DNA of 64,000 nt from Guptibacillus hwajinpoensis (GTDB lineage: Bacteria > Bacillota > Bacilli > Bacillales > Bacillaceae_O). The stretch spans positions 1-64,000 of the forward strand of contig JAENYN010000006.1 in NCBI GenBank assembly GCA_016841765.1, given 5' to 3'. The notes below the pieces were generated by a model. It searched no databases and was not told where the DNA came from. It worked only from the letters and a program-made list of their open reading frames with translations. The position numbers and the translations under genes were made by a program. Of this stretch, positions 8,784 to 18,572 are shown one piece after another. Numbering within the stretch: position 1 is the stretch's first letter; each line of letters starts with the position of its first letter.

Positions 8784-10451
8784 ATGAAAAAGATGCCGGT
8801 TCTTATTGCGATACTTATGCTGGTTCTGGCCGTTGTTGTTTTTGGAGGCAATCCCTCCCTTACTCCCCCGAAGGATGTATCGGGACGGACGGATACGATT
8901 GAACATAAAAAATTCCCGAAAATCGATATCGATCTATCGGAACGGCTCGCAAACAATCAAGAATTTACCGTAACTGAACTTCTCGAAGGCTATCAAAATG
9001 GATCTTTTACGGTGAAGGACGTAGTAGAAGCACATCTTGAACAAATCGAGAAGTATGAGGACACTTATAATGCTTTTACGTTCATCAACAAAAATGCGCT
9101 CCAGCAGGCAAGCAATATACAGAAACGGATTGATAAGGAAGAATCACCGGGAAAATTAGCCGGTGTCCCGATCGTCGTGAAGGAAACGGTCGATGTAACC
9201 GGCTTTCCTTCCACGTTCGGCTGGGAAGGGTTCAATAAGGAAACAGGCGGTGTGGAGATCATGCCGCAGGTCGATGCTCCGATCGTGAAAAAGTTGAAAG
9301 AAGAAGGTGCGATCATCCTCGGCAAAACGAACATGCCTGCCTTCAGCATATCCGCTACCAGGGCCGCTACGAGCTGGGCCGGTGACACCTTAAACGCCAT
9401 CAATCCCACTTTTGCCCCCGGAGGAAGCAGTTCCGGAACAGCAACCGCTGTCTCTGGCAATATGGCAGTCGCAGGCATTGCGGCCGAAACCGGCGGTTCC
9501 ATCCAAAACCCTGCTGCGGCCCAGGCATTAGTCGGGATAAAGCCGACATTCGGACTTGTCCCCAATGCCGGAGCCGCCCCTTTTGCAGCCAATACAAGGG
9601 ATGTGCTGGGACCTCATGCCAGGACGGTTCACGACGCCGCAATCATCCTTGATGTCATTGCCGGCTACGACCCGGAAGATCCCAAAACCGAAGAGGCAGA
9701 AGATCATCTGCCTGCTGAAGACTATACCGATCACTTAAGCGAAACCGCGCTTGAAGGAAAACGGATCGGGCTGCATGGCCCGAGTTGGGGTGCAGAACCG
9801 TTATCCCGTGAAACAAAAGAATTGTATACACGTGCCGTCAAGGAATTGGAAGAGCAGGGAGCCGAAGTCGTTCGTGATCCATTCGCCGGAACGGGGTTCG
9901 CCGGTTTCGTGAAATCTGCCGGGAATAAAGGCTATGATGCGCTGATAAGTGACATCCAGTTTTACCTCGATCGGATGGATCCGGCAGGCACCATCCCCCC
10001 TCTTTCCGAGTTGTTTAACCAGGCCGGAACAGCACCCTGGGCTGCAGGCGGCCCCCTGCAGCGCTTTAGTGGCCTTGATGAAGATTTGAAAAATCCTTAT
10101 GCGGTGCCGGACTTAAGCTACTTTTTCGAAACGCGGGCAAAATACCAGAAAATCGTCGGTGACGTTATGGAAAAACACGACCTTGATGCATTCGTCTATC
10201 CGCAAATGGCTGCAGAAATCCCCCCTCTAGAGGGAGGCATCCACCAGCCGACCGCGTCACCTGAAGTGAATATCAGCGGAATGCCGCTCGTAACCGTACC
10301 TGCCGGCTACTATCAAAGCGGCACACCTTTTTCGCTTGCCTTCTTCGGAGAAATGTGGAGCGAGCCCGACTTATTGGGAATGGCCTATGACTACGAACAG
10401 GCTACCCGCTATCGTGAAGTGCCGGTCTTAAAAACACCGAGCCCCAACTAA
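8784..10451 (+). CDS. Exported amidase (amidase signature family)
   Basis: 555 residues with an N-terminal signal sequence (MKKMPVLIAILMLVLAVVV) followed by the AS domain. The triad is Lys133 (VVKETVD), Ser215 (GGSSSG) and Ser239 (GGSIQNP). GGGAG precedes the ATG at 8784. Secreted or surface-tethered AS amidases occur in bacilli and may attack peptides or amide-containing compounds. It is distinct from the shorter cytoplasmic amidase at 101-1504, so the window has two AS paralogues. A strong terminator follows. Confidence 0.88.
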   Translation: MKKMPVLIAILMLVLAVVVFGGNPSLTPPKDVSGRTDTIEHKKFPKIDIDLSERLANNQEFTVTELLEGYQNGSFTVKDVVEAHLEQIEKYEDTYNAFTFINKNALQQASNIQKRIDKEESPGKLAGVPIVVKETVDVTGFPSTFGWEGFNKETGGVEIMPQVDAPIVKKLKEEGAIILGKTNMPAFSISATRAATSWAGDTLNAINPTFAPGGSSSGTATAVSGNMAVAGIAAETGGSIQNPAAAQALVGIKPTFGLVPNAGAAPFAANTRDVLGPHARTVHDAAIILDVIAGYDPEDPKTEEAEDHLPAEDYTDHLSETALEGKRIGLHGPSWGAEPLSRETKELYTRAVKELEEQGAEVVRDPFAGTGFAGFVKSAGNKGYDALISDIQFYLDRMDPAGTIPPLSELFNQAGTAPWAAGGPLQRFSGLDEDLKNPYAVPDLSYFFETRAKYQKIVGDVMEKHDLDAFVYPQMAAEIPPLEGGIHQPTASPEVNISGMPLVTVPAGYYQSGTPFSLAFFGEMWSEPDLLGMAYDYEQATRYREVPVLKTPSPN

Positions 10452-10483
10452 AAAAAAGAAAAATCGAAAATCCCGTTGACGCC

Positions 10484-10528
10484 AGAAAGGCTGGTTGGAG
10501 ATATAACTTTCCAACCAGCCTTTCTTTG
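10484..10528. terminator. Bidirectional terminator between amidase and czcD
   Basis: A 16-bp perfect stem, AGAAAGGCTGGTTGGA with TCCAACCAGCCTTTCT, separated by 10 bases and flanked by T-rich or A-rich runs on each side, in the gap between convergent genes. Confidence 0.85.
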
Positions 10529-10597
10529 TATAAAACATTAAACAGAACGATTACAAGCCGATTATGCCGCTGATGAAACCTGCCGTTCCTAAAGGGC

Positions 10598-11527
10598 TTA
10601 ATGTTCATTATGCTCGGCAAAACAATTTTCGGTATCAGAAATACACGATGATTCACCTTCTACTTGAATGGTGGGGTGATTGATCCCGAACTCTTCTTTT
10701 AACAGCTCAAGCGTATCCCTTAAGACCTGATCCCGGTCCGAATCGTCTTTTACGATCAAATGGGAGGTGAAAACCGATTGCTCATTTGTGACTGACCAGG
10801 CATGAAGGTCATGGACTTCGACGATATTTTCGACCTGGAGCAGTTTCTCCTTTACTTGCTCAAGATTATAAGGGCTGCCCTGCATTAAAATATGGTAAGA
10901 ATCTTTCACTACCCTAAAGCCGCTTATCAATACGAGGACAGCGACGATGACACTTGCAATCGGATCCGCAATATTCCAATCATACAGCCAGATGAATAGG
11001 CCGGCCACAATCGCGCCGACAGATCCGAGCATATCGCCAAGCACATGCAAAAATGCACTTTTCACGTTCAGGTTTCCGCTTGTATCCCCCTTCATCAAAA
11101 TATAAGCTGCCAGGATATTGACAAGCAACCCGATAATAGCGATGATCATCATGCTGGAACTGACTGCAGGAGGATCAGAAAACCTGTGGAATGCCTCAAC
11201 AAAGATATAAATGGAGATGACCAGAAGCGTTATTCCGTTCAATGCGGCCGCCAGAATTTCAAATCGCTTGTAACCGAATGTTTTTTGGTGGTTTGCCTGT
11301 TTTTCACCTATTTTAAAGGCGAGCAAACTCAACCCGAGAGCAGCTGCATCGCTTAACATATGGCCGGCATCTGATAAAAGCGCCAGACTGTTTGTCAGCA
11401 GGCCCCCGATGATCTCGACGACCATGTAAGAGATGATTAACAGGAAACTGATTAACAGTGCTTTTTTATTTGCGTTATGCCCATGTGAATGTCCATGTGC
11501 ATTGTCGTTATGGTCTGGCTGAGCCAT
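10598..11527 (-). CDS. czcD: Cation diffusion facilitator, CzcD-type
   Basis: About 309 residues from the ATG at 11527, which follows AGGAGGG; the more distal ATG at 11548 would overlap that box. The N terminus is histidine rich (HDNAHGHSHGHN), followed by six membrane segments. The metal-site motifs are seen: LSDAGHMLSDA in TM2 and HVLGDMLGS in TM5, and a C-terminal cytoplasmic domain with VHDLHAW. CDF proteins exchange Zn2+, Co2+ or Cd2+ for protons across the membrane. It lies downstream of a 45-residue gene and a CzrA-type repressor on the same strand, the usual metal-efflux arrangement. Confidence 0.92.
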   Translation of the reverse strand: MAQPDHNDNAHGHSHGHNANKKALLISFLLIISYMVVEIIGGLLTNSLALLSDAGHMLSDAAALGLSLLAFKIGEKQANHQKTFGYKRFEILAAALNGITLLVISIYIFVEAFHRFSDPPAVSSSMMIIAIIGLLVNILAAYILMKGDTSGNLNVKSAFLHVLGDMLGSVGAIVAGLFIWLYDWNIADPIASVIVAVLVLISGFRVVKDSYHILMQGSPYNLEQVKEKLLQVENIVEVHDLHAWSVTNEQSVFTSHLIVKDDSDRDQVLRDTLELLKEEFGINHPTIQVEGESSCISDTENCFAEHNEH

Positions 11528-11593
11528 GGCACCAGCCCTCCTTATCACATCAAGTAGGTCTATATTGATTCCTTTTTACCTTATTTCTGGACG

Positions 11594-11731
11594 CTAAACT
11601 TTTTCATGATTGTCATGCGGCTTTCCGTTGTTATCTTCTTTGCCCTTTTTCATTGCCACATTAAGAAACAATAAAAAAGCCGCTGAAACAAGTACTGTCA
11701 TTGCGATGACGGACACAAACAAAAGATTCAT
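11594..11731 (-). CDS. 45-residue membrane protein in the metal-efflux cluster
   Basis: AAGGAGGG precedes the ATG at 11731 at ideal distance. The product begins MNLLFVSVIAMTVLVSAAF, one membrane segment, and ends in a hydrophilic tail GKEDNNGKPHDNHEKV with two histidines. It lies between czrA and czcD in the same orientation. The histidines and position suggest, but do not prove, a role with the CDF transporter. I do not recognise a named family. Confidence 0.65.
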   Translation of the reverse strand: MNLLFVSVIAMTVLVSAAFLLFLNVAMKKGKEDNNGKPHDNHEKV

Positions 11732-11995
11732 TTGATACCCTCCTTTTTTGAGGGAGAAGCCTCATGTTATGTATCAGGATAAAGCAGATATTACTCTTGC
11801 AAGAATAACCAAACATTACAGAATGAAAGTAAAGGCGGAGCAGTCCAAGCCCCATCAAACTTAACAGCGTGCACTACGGCCATCTCATTCCCTTTTGCAC
11901 TTCCATATTATTTCATAGATGGAGACATACCCGGGGCTTCCCCCGCTTGGCCATCCTAATTGCAGGAAGCCTGGCGGAGGAAACTCGCTGGCTCT

Positions 11996-12340
11996 TCAGT
12001 GATGATAGGCATGCTTAATGGTTTGCATCAAAATTGTCATGACGTGCTCATCATCATGGGAATAAAACAATGTTGTGCCCGCCCGCCGGTATTTCACAAG
12101 GCGGAGATGTTTCAAAAACCGCAATTGATGGGAAACCGTCGACTGCCGCAGCCCGAGTTTTTCCGCAATTTCATTCACGGAATATTCACGCTGGAACAGC
12201 AAGTACAAAATCCGGACCCTCGTTATATCACATAAAGCTTTAAACGTCTGAGTCACGAGCAATAATGTTTCTTCGTCCAGTTCCTCCGGAAACTCGCCCT
12301 CCCCGATTTTCTTCAGCAAATCCTGCTCTTCGTTTTCCAT
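11996..12340 (-). CDS. czrA: ArsR-family metal-sensing repressor, CzrA-type
   Basis: 114 residues with a winged helix (recognition helix in [16 protein letters not shown]). The C-terminal alpha-5 site is complete: Asp97, His99, His110 and His113, with the D-x-H, +11, +3 spacing of CzrA/SmtB zinc and cobalt sensors. Metal binding would release the operator and switch on efflux. There is no alpha-3 CxC motif. The operator-like palindrome at 12352-12371 lies between the ribosome site and the likely promoter, so it probably autoregulates and controls czcD downstream. Confidence 0.9.
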   Translation of the reverse strand: MENEEQDLLKKIGEGEFPEELDEETLLLVTQTFKALCDITRVRILYLLFQREYSVNEIAEKLGLRQSTVSHQLRFLKHLRLVKYRRAGTTLFYSHDDEHVMTILMQTIKHAYHH

Positions 12341-12351
12341 AGTACCCTCCT

Positions 12352-12371
12352 ATATGTACATATGTTCATAT
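12352..12371. promoter_or_regulatory. Predicted CzrA operator
   Basis: ATATGTACAT followed directly by ATGTTCATAT: a 20-bp inverted repeat with one mismatched pair, resembling the ATATGAACA-TATGTTCATAT type sites bound by ArsR-family zinc sensors. It sits 12 bases upstream of the czrA start codon. Confidence 0.7.
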
Positions 12372-12532
12372 TTATGTCGCTTTAATTGCATTATATCTTA
12401 CCGCCATAAATTGAATCAAGACAGAAGATGATCAGAAAAAGAACGAATAAAACCGCCTGACACTCCGCCGAATTCATCATCCCCTGCCGGACCAGATGTG
12501 TACTTCAATACTTGTTTCCCTTCACTTTCTTT

Positions 12533-12982
12533 TCACCGCTCTCCGTTAATCCATTCATGAAAAAGAGTGACAAACAGCAAAAATAGCGCATAACCACCGA
12601 CACTGTACACATGGCTCCAATCATCCCTATGAACGAAAAAGCCGATCGCCTCTGCCATTTTTTCGATGGACACCATTCCTATGCTCAACAAGCCAATGAC
12701 GATGCCCTTCCTCCACCTATTCTGTTTTTCGGTCACCTTCAAGAACAGGCCTGTCATGATGGGAAGGGCAGCCAGCGTGAAGAACACATCAATCGAAAAC
12801 ACGGAGGAAAACGGCCTGGCCGGATACGAATAGAGGCCCTTCCCGATAAAAAACAAATCCAGGTAAGTCCCGAGCAGGGCTGACAATATCATTGCGGGAA
12901 TGTACCTTTTACTCCAAAAGGGAAACCGTCTTTTTTGCCAGGACGGCAAGTTCGAGCCGTTCGAGTGTTTTACAGTATTCAT
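12533..12982 (-). CDS. Multi-pass membrane protein (CBO0543-like), unknown role
   Basis: The start at 12982 (MNTVKHSNGS) follows GGAGAGATTGAGG; the longer frame to 13102 lies entirely inside the neighbouring gene. The 149-residue product has four or five membrane segments and ends HEWINGER. Its layout resembles the CBO0543 family of small membrane proteins found in spore formers. Its first 74 bases overlap the 3' end of the DUF2515-like gene, so translation is probably coupled. Confidence 0.6.
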   Translation of the reverse strand: MNTVKHSNGSNLPSWQKRRFPFWSKRYIPAMILSALLGTYLDLFFIGKGLYSYPARPFSSVFSIDVFFTLAALPIMTGLFLKVTEKQNRWRKGIVIGLLSIGMVSIEKMAEAIGFFVHRDDWSHVYSVGGYALFLLFVTLFHEWINGER

Positions 12983-14039
12983 CCTCAATCTCTCCATTCG
13001 GCATGTCCTTGAGCTCTGTGAAATAGTCCATGACTTGAAAATCCTCAAACCAATCCCCGGTCTCCGCCTCTTTCTGCGTGACATTTTCCCAGGCGCTTCC
13101 AAGTTCCGGGCTGTATATCCTTCTTGCCCCGGGCCGCAATTTGCATGATTTCAATTGAAACTGATAGTTTTCCCCCGGAAACCCTTCATGGACATTGTTA
13201 AAAATGTGCGGCCAAAAATCTTTCCGCGATCCCGTATGGGGATGGCCTTCCGCCCACGCTTCCGCTTGTTTCAAAATATCTCTGTCTCCAAACAGGATTG
13301 CATATAACCGCTTGCCCAATACAATCCGTTCATGCACGGATTCAAACTGATAGAGTGTTTGGCCGGCAAGCTTCAACTCGCTGTTTTTCCTGTATGGAAA
13401 AAGAATATGGTTGAACGACAGCAAATCCTGAAGCTTAAACTCCAGCTTGCTTAAGACTTCTTTTTTATAATGCGGATTTTGGACAACCCTTTTTTCCAGG
13501 TAGTTTTGTTCATTCACAATTAGGGCCGTCGTTAAGATATACGTTTCCCGGCTTTTCCAAAACTGGTTCCAAACCGCTTCCATAAAAACCGAGATATTCA
13601 AAAAGGGAAAAAGGGAAAACAGAGGTTCGCCTCTTTTCAAGCTTTCGCGAAAAAGCAAAAACTGCGGATACGCGTCCTGGAAAATCAGCCAGTTCCCTCT
13701 TTCCAAAAAAGAAAAAAAGGAGTGGATTTCCTTCTTTGACAACAGCCTCGTCAGCAGCTCCCCTTTTAAATCCGTCATATTCCAGCCGCCGTTCCGGGAA
13801 ACCATATGCCCTAGAAAAGCCCAGTGGACTTCCGGATGCTGACGGTAAAAATCGAGATAGGCTTTTGTCCTCGTCACGTTATTAATATTCCGTTCCGCTG
13901 TCTCCCGCCTGATTTGCTCGAGAAGCCTCTTCTCCGCGCCGGACAGGATCACCGCTTTTTTTCTCCGTTTTTTCTTTTTCAACTCTTCTTTAATGGCCTC
14001 AACAGCATGCAATTCCCGTTTTCGGATGAAACGTTTCAT
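12909..14039 (-). CDS. DUF2515-like protein, unknown function
   Basis: The ATG at 14039 (MKRFIRKREL) is chosen because GGAGGGGAGGA lies just before it. About 376 residues: a basic N-terminal segment rich in KKKKRRKK, then a long helical domain with WNMTDLKGE and FWPHIFNNVHEG motifs that fit the DUF2515 family of Bacillaceae. It has no membrane segment. It is divergent from the cyclase gene with only about 80 bases between, so the two may share a regulatory region. Biochemical role unknown. Confidence 0.65.
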   Translation of the reverse strand: MKRFIRKRELHAVEAIKEELKKKKRRKKAVILSGAEKRLLEQIRRETAERNINNVTRTKAYLDFYRQHPEVHWAFLGHMVSRNGGWNMTDLKGELLTRLLSKKEIHSFFSFLERGNWLIFQDAYPQFLLFRESLKRGEPLFSLFPFLNISVFMEAVWNQFWKSRETYILTTALIVNEQNYLEKRVVQNPHYKKEVLSKLEFKLQDLLSFNHILFPYRKNSELKLAGQTLYQFESVHERIVLGKRLYAILFGDRDILKQAEAWAEGHPHTGSRKDFWPHIFNNVHEGFPGENYQFQLKSCKLRPGARRIYSPELGSAWENVTQKEAETGDWFEDFQVMDYFTELKDMPNGEIEDEYCKTLERLELAVLAKKTVSLLE

Positions 14040-14122
14040 TCCTCCCCTCCTCCGTGAATTTCCCTTTATTTTATGAATATGTATCAGTAACACGGAAATT
14101 ACGGGAGAGGGCTGGGTGATTG

Positions 14123-16003
14123 ATGGCAATCCATGTTGACGATGGAATCAAAAGCATTATCAATATTCTTGAAAAAGACCAAACTCCCGATGGGTCGTGG
14201 GACTATCCATTTGAAACTGGAGTAACGACAGATGCATACACGATTATATTATTAAGATCACTCGGGATACATGATGAAAAGTTGATTCATGGACTTGCTT
14301 CCCGGATTATGAACAGGCAAGAGGAAAATGGCGCGTGGAAGGTTTTCCATGACGAAACAGGCGGCAATCTGACCGCCACCCTGGAAGCATATTACGGACT
14401 ATTATATTCAGGGTATATCAAAAAGGAAGAACGAAGGATGCAAGATGCCAAACGATTCATCCTGCAACAAGGCGGAATTGAAAAGGTGAATTTTTTTACA
14501 AAAATCATGCTGGCCCTGACCGGCCAATACCGCTGGCCCGCTCAGTCGCCGCTGCCGGTGGAGATCATTCTTCTGCCGCTGTCATTCCCGGTCAATTTTT
14601 ATCAATTCTCAGTCTATGGAAGGGCCAACCTTGCGTCGATTCTGATCCTGGCAGATAAAAAATTCCGGCTGACGACAGAACAGACGCCGGATTTATCGGA
14701 TTTATATGCGAAAAGAACAGAAAGGGATGACTGGGAATTGGATCCCGAATGGCGCTCCCTCTGTTCTACCGTAAGCGAAAATGTAAAAAACATATTCGGC
14801 TTGCCGTCCCGGCTCCATACACGCGCTCTGCATCGTTTGAAAAACTACATGCTAGACCGCATCGAATCCGACGGGACGATGTACAGTTATTTCAGTTCAA
14901 CTTTCTTAATGATTTTTGCACTGCTTGCACTCGGGCACTCAAAAACCGATCCGCTTATCACCAGCGCTGTGGCCGGATTGAAAACGATGAAAACGGAAAT
15001 AAACGGGCTCCCTCACATGCAATATACAAACGCATCAGTGTGGAACACATCCTTAATCTCCTATGCCCTGCAATTGGCCGGCGTTTCTCCCGGCGACCCA
15101 ATGGTTAAAAAGGCAAACCGCTATTTGCTGGAGCGGCAGCATGCCAAATTTGGCGATTGGGTGATCCATAACCAAGGGAGCATGCCGGGCGGTTGGGGCT
15201 TTTCTGACAGCAATACGATCAATCCCGATATCGATGACACTACCGCTTCACTGCGGGCCCTCTCCAAAGGCGTTCCGGAAAGCCCATCCCATCTTTATGC
15301 CTGGAATCGCGGAAACGGCTGGCTGCTTTCCATGCAAAATGACGACGGCGGCTGGTCTTCTTTTGAAAAAAACGTATCAAACAAATGGATCGGATTTCTG
15401 CCGATTGAAAAAGGCGAATCCATGTTCAGCGACCCGTCCTCTGCAGATTTGACAGGCAGAACAGTTGAATTTCTCGGTAACTTCACCTATTTGCCAAAGA
15501 TGGACGGCAGATTGCGAAGCGCGGTGAAGTGGCTCTTGAACAATCAGGAAAAGGATGGATCCTGGTACGGACGCTGGGGAATCTGCTACCTCTACGGAAC
15601 ATGGGGGGCTATCACAGGACTGAAAGCTGCCGGGCTTTCAACGGACCATGTTTCCATCAAAAAAGCACTCGCCTGGATTAAAAGCACCCAAAACGGCGAT
15701 GGCGGCTGGGGTGAATCGTGCCGGAGCGACATCCAAAAACAATTCGTTCCGCTCGCGGCAAGCACATTGACGGATACATCATGGGCAGTTGACTCCTTGA
15801 TCGCTGCCGAAAATTCGCCGACTGAAGAAATCCACCAGGGAATCCGGTATTTGCTTGCTTCACTAAATAAAACCGATTGGACCACCCGCTATCCAAAAGG
15901 GCAGGCTGTACCGGACGCCTTCTATGTCCACTATCACAGCTACCGATACATCTTCCCGCTGCTGGCCCTGTCCCATTACCGCCTGAAGTTCGGGGAATCT
16001 TGA
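14123..16003 (+). CDS. sqhC: Sporulenol synthase / squalene-hopene cyclase family
   Basis: About 626 residues. The class II triterpene cyclase signature is clear: the protonating DxDD motif reads DIDD near residues 369-372, and QW-type repeats occur along the chain (DGSWDYPF, GGWGFSD, DGGWSSF, KDGSWYGRWG, GDGGWGES). In B. subtilis the homologue cyclises tetraprenyl-beta-curcumene to sporulenol in spores, so that is the likely activity here; hopene formation from squalene is the alternative. The ATG at 14123 is preferred to the TTG at 14120. It ends in a good terminator. The enzyme is a monotopic membrane protein in characterised relatives. Confidence 0.88.
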   Translation: MAIHVDDGIKSIINILEKDQTPDGSWDYPFETGVTTDAYTIILLRSLGIHDEKLIHGLASRIMNRQEENGAWKVFHDETGGNLTATLEAYYGLLYSGYIKKEERRMQDAKRFILQQGGIEKVNFFTKIMLALTGQYRWPAQSPLPVEIILLPLSFPVNFYQFSVYGRANLASILILADKKFRLTTEQTPDLSDLYAKRTERDDWELDPEWRSLCSTVSENVKNIFGLPSRLHTRALHRLKNYMLDRIESDGTMYSYFSSTFLMIFALLALGHSKTDPLITSAVAGLKTMKTEINGLPHMQYTNASVWNTSLISYALQLAGVSPGDPMVKKANRYLLERQHAKFGDWVIHNQGSMPGGWGFSDSNTINPDIDDTTASLRALSKGVPESPSHLYAWNRGNGWLLSMQNDDGGWSSFEKNVSNKWIGFLPIEKGESMFSDPSSADLTGRTVEFLGNFTYLPKMDGRLRSAVKWLLNNQEKDGSWYGRWGICYLYGTWGAITGLKAAGLSTDHVSIKKALAWIKSTQNGDGGWGESCRSDIQKQFVPLAASTLTDTSWAVDSLIAAENSPTEEIHQGIRYLLASLNKTDWTTRYPKGQAVPDAFYVHYHSYRYIFPLLALSHYRLKFGES

Positions 16004-16041
16004 ATTGCTGGGACTTGATATTTCTCAAACAGCTCCATCAG

Positions 16042-16072
16042 AAAAAGCTCCCGGACAGGGAGCTTTTTGGTA
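16042..16072 (+). terminator. Terminator of the cyclase gene
   Basis: AAAAAGCTCCC and GGGAGCTTTTT pair over 11 bp with a 5-base loop, followed by more T. The remaining bases to 16222 hold nothing recognisable. Confidence 0.85.
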
Positions 16073-16222
16073 TTGGTTTTTGTTATCTATCTCAAGTTAG
16101 GAAGTATTGCCGATGCGTGGCACTCAACGAAAATCACCCGGTTTTGTTCACTTGCACAAGAAGTTGCGAGCCATCACTAACCCACTTTTTGAAAAAGGAC
16201 AATCTCGTTAATCACTTCACCT

Positions 16223-17134
16223 TCAAGTGATAGTGGCGTTTTCAATTTTATTTTTAATCCTCACCAGATCATCCTCAGTGTATCTCTTCTCGCCTTCCTC
16301 CAGTTGCTTCACGAAAAATTCGGACAGCGTTTCTTTATTGTCAAAGACAAATGGCGATTCACCTTCGGAATAATTGATGAACTTATTTCCATGATGATCA
16401 AAATAAAAGATGGGAACAACTTCCTTGGGCCGGTTTTCGAGCAGTTGATTCATTGTATCAACTGCATCCATGACTTGCTCTGCCGGATTGTCAATCGACG
16501 TGACACTCACCCCTGCCTGCCCCCCGCTATTCTTCCTGATCACGATTGTTTTTTCAGTTTCTGTTTCATCTGATGCAAAGAGATTATCGAGAATGACCGA
16601 ATATTCCTTTGCTTTCTCTTTTGTGGCCCCGTACAGAATGTTTCCATCAAACTCTTTCGTATCAATCAGGTACACGCCAGTCCTCATTAATACCAAATGA
16701 TCGATCTTGGTGGTGTGCATTTCCTCATCAGCGTTTTTAAGCGAAAGGAACACATTGGACATGACAGCCATCTCCGGAGACTTCACCGTACCTGCTGCAA
16801 CCAATTTTTCCTTTAAGTCCGTCAAGATTTTGTGAGTCTTCACCTCACTGGAAGTTCTCGAAATCTTTTCGACCATGCTGACGTATTCTTTAAAACTTCC
16901 AATCTTAACTTCGTACTCATCCTTAATTGTTTTCTTCAGTTCCTTTTCTTTACTCTTAAATTCATTTTCAACTTTATCCATGCTTATCGCTGCTTCCGCT
17001 TCCAATTCGTCAAGCGCCGCTTCAAACCCTTTCGTTTTTTTGTTGATGACCAGCAATAACAACAGGATAATCACCATTAACCCTAAGACGGCCGCAAGCA
17101 TCATTTCGATATCCAAAAATTTCAAGAAATCCAT
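16223..17134 (-). CDS. NERD-domain protein with membrane anchor and coiled coil
   Basis: 303 residues. The N terminus is one membrane segment (MLAAVLGLMVIILLLLLVI), then a charged coiled-coil region to about residue 110. The domain that follows has the nuclease-related NERD core: TTKIDHLVLMRTGVYLIDTK, with the conserved Asp and Lys of the restriction-endonuclease-like fold. NERD proteins are predicted nucleases of uncertain role. GGGGAAGG precedes the ATG. Its lower G+C content marks the start of the AT-rich stretch. Confidence 0.72.
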   Translation of the reverse strand: MDFLKFLDIEMMLAAVLGLMVIILLLLLVINKKTKGFEAALDELEAEAAISMDKVENEFKSKEKELKKTIKDEYEVKIGSFKEYVSMVEKISRTSSEVKTHKILTDLKEKLVAAGTVKSPEMAVMSNVFLSLKNADEEMHTTKIDHLVLMRTGVYLIDTKEFDGNILYGATKEKAKEYSVILDNLFASDETETEKTIVIRKNSGGQAGVSVTSIDNPAEQVMDAVDTMNQLLENRPKEVVPIFYFDHHGNKFINYSEGESPFVFDNKETLSEFFVKQLEEGEKRYTEDDLVRIKNKIENATIT

Positions 17135-17503
17135 ATAAACCCTTCCCCTGTTTGGTTTTTATACCACACCATTCGAGGAATTAGCGGCAATTACGAGCGG
17201 AATGTTTAAGATGGCAAGCTTTGCATTGATTTCTTGATATTGATAGGGGTGAAACAATAGGATGAACGGATGTGAAAATTGGAGGGGCAGGTAATGAGTA
17301 AAGTTGTGAGTTTTGGATTTGTATTGATGTGTCGATAAAGCGGTTGCGATTTCTCTTTTGTTATGTAATTGATAAAAATAAAAAACTTGGAGTTATCCAA
17401 GCCTTCTATCTGCTCCCTGTAATTCTGCCAGAAATGTCATTTTTATATTTCATAAGATGAGTTTATATATTAAAAGATCCCTCTGAAAATGCCCTCCTAA
17501 ACT
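17135..17503. other. Intergenic, no feature recognised
   Basis: 369 AT-rich bases. Open frames here are short and lack ribosome sites. I see no clear terminator, repeat or RNA. Confidence 0.5.
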
Positions 17504-17761
17504 CTATTTCGTGCAATTCTTTTGGCTGTTTTTGTACCTCTCTTCAGTGAACAACCATGAAATAATCCCATATGTCAGACTGCCTACCAAATAAATTCTT
17601 AAATAGACAGACGGCACTATTCTAGATGTACTGAGGACAAAAGTCTCGAATAAATCAATTAAAAAAACAACGAATACGAATATAATTCCATAATCTATAA
17701 ACCCGTGTCTTAAAACATATCTAGGAAACCCTTTTTTTCTTATCTCTTCCCAGTATAGCAA
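17504..17761 (-). CDS. Small two-segment membrane protein, unknown
   Basis: 85 residues with two membrane helices around residues 22-44 and 48-70 and a basic C-terminal tail. The start is uncertain: the codon at 17761 is TTG, and the nearest ribosome site (GGGGGTG) is about 17 bases upstream, better placed for a non-standard ATC or ATT codon in the same frame. It lies in the AT-rich stretch among other small membrane proteins. Confidence 0.45.
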   Translation of the reverse strand: MLYWEEIRKKGFPRYVLRHGFIDYGIIFVFVVFLIDLFETFVLSTSRIVPSVYLRIYLVGSLTYGIISWLFTEERYKNSQKNCTK

Positions 17762-17886
17762 TTCTTGTTTCTCGATATTAACACCCCCTTTATAAATTTA
17801 ATTCTTGTTTACCGTTCTAACTACTTTTCTAAGCTTGTGTAAAAAAGGAATCTAGCTAGCATAAAAACACCCTTCAAGAACCTAAA

Positions 17887-18450
17887 TCACATATAAAAAA
17901 CGACTAGCTTATTCCATATAGCCTTCCAATTTTTTTTGAGAATACGTTGATTATAAATGAATGTGCGCTCTTCATTTTCCGAAAAATACGGAGTCGGTTT
18001 AACAACTAGATTGATAACATCACTAATTCCGCAAGGAGCTGTTAGTATGACGTTATCTCTTTCATTCAGCTTCACCCCTAAAGCTGTCGCCGTTTCCGGA
18101 AACTTGGAAATGGCATCAACTGAAGAAGAATAAGGTTCAACATTATTTCTCAAGTGCATTCTGGCTTCATTCTTCACTGACCAGGGAATAGCCGGTGAAT
18201 GAGAATTGAGTTTTTCTTCCAGCTTCTTTTCTTCAGATTCATTAAGGTTTGTTGGATCAAAATAGATGACATCAATGTCAGGTATCGGTGTCCTTTCACT
18301 ATATTCATGTAAAACATCCCAGACTTTGGACCTGACAAAGCCTGCACAAATCCACCAATCAGGTAATTTTAAAGATTTGGCGGTTCTTAATATTTCCATC
18401 ATCCACTTATCTTTTTCTATAGAAGCAATGATATCCTCTTCATTCATCAC
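17887..18450 (-). CDS. Nucleotidyltransferase-like protein (DUF925/NTP_transf_6)
   Basis: 187 residues. The segment WWICAGFVRSKVWDVLH followed by PDIDVIYFD is the signature of the DUF925 group, relatives of the nucleotidyltransferase fold with a G-(F)-(V/I)-R motif and a D-x-D pair. AAAGGAG lies before the GTG at 18450. The target molecule is unknown. Codon use is AT-rich, like its neighbours. Confidence 0.75.
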   Translation of the reverse strand: MMNEEDIIASIEKDKWMMEILRTAKSLKLPDWWICAGFVRSKVWDVLHEYSERTPIPDIDVIYFDPTNLNESEEKKLEEKLNSHSPAIPWSVKNEARMHLRNNVEPYSSSVDAISKFPETATALGVKLNERDNVILTAPCGISDVINLVVKPTPYFSENEERTFIYNQRILKKNWKAIWNKLVVFYM

Positions 18451-18572
18451 ATAATCAAGCTCCTTTCAGTTTTCCTCTTTTGATTGAAAAGACATCCTAA
18501 TTTTCGGCATGTTAAATTCCGATTTTGTTTTTTACCAATTAAGGAGCTTAATAAGCGGTGAAATCTCAGATT

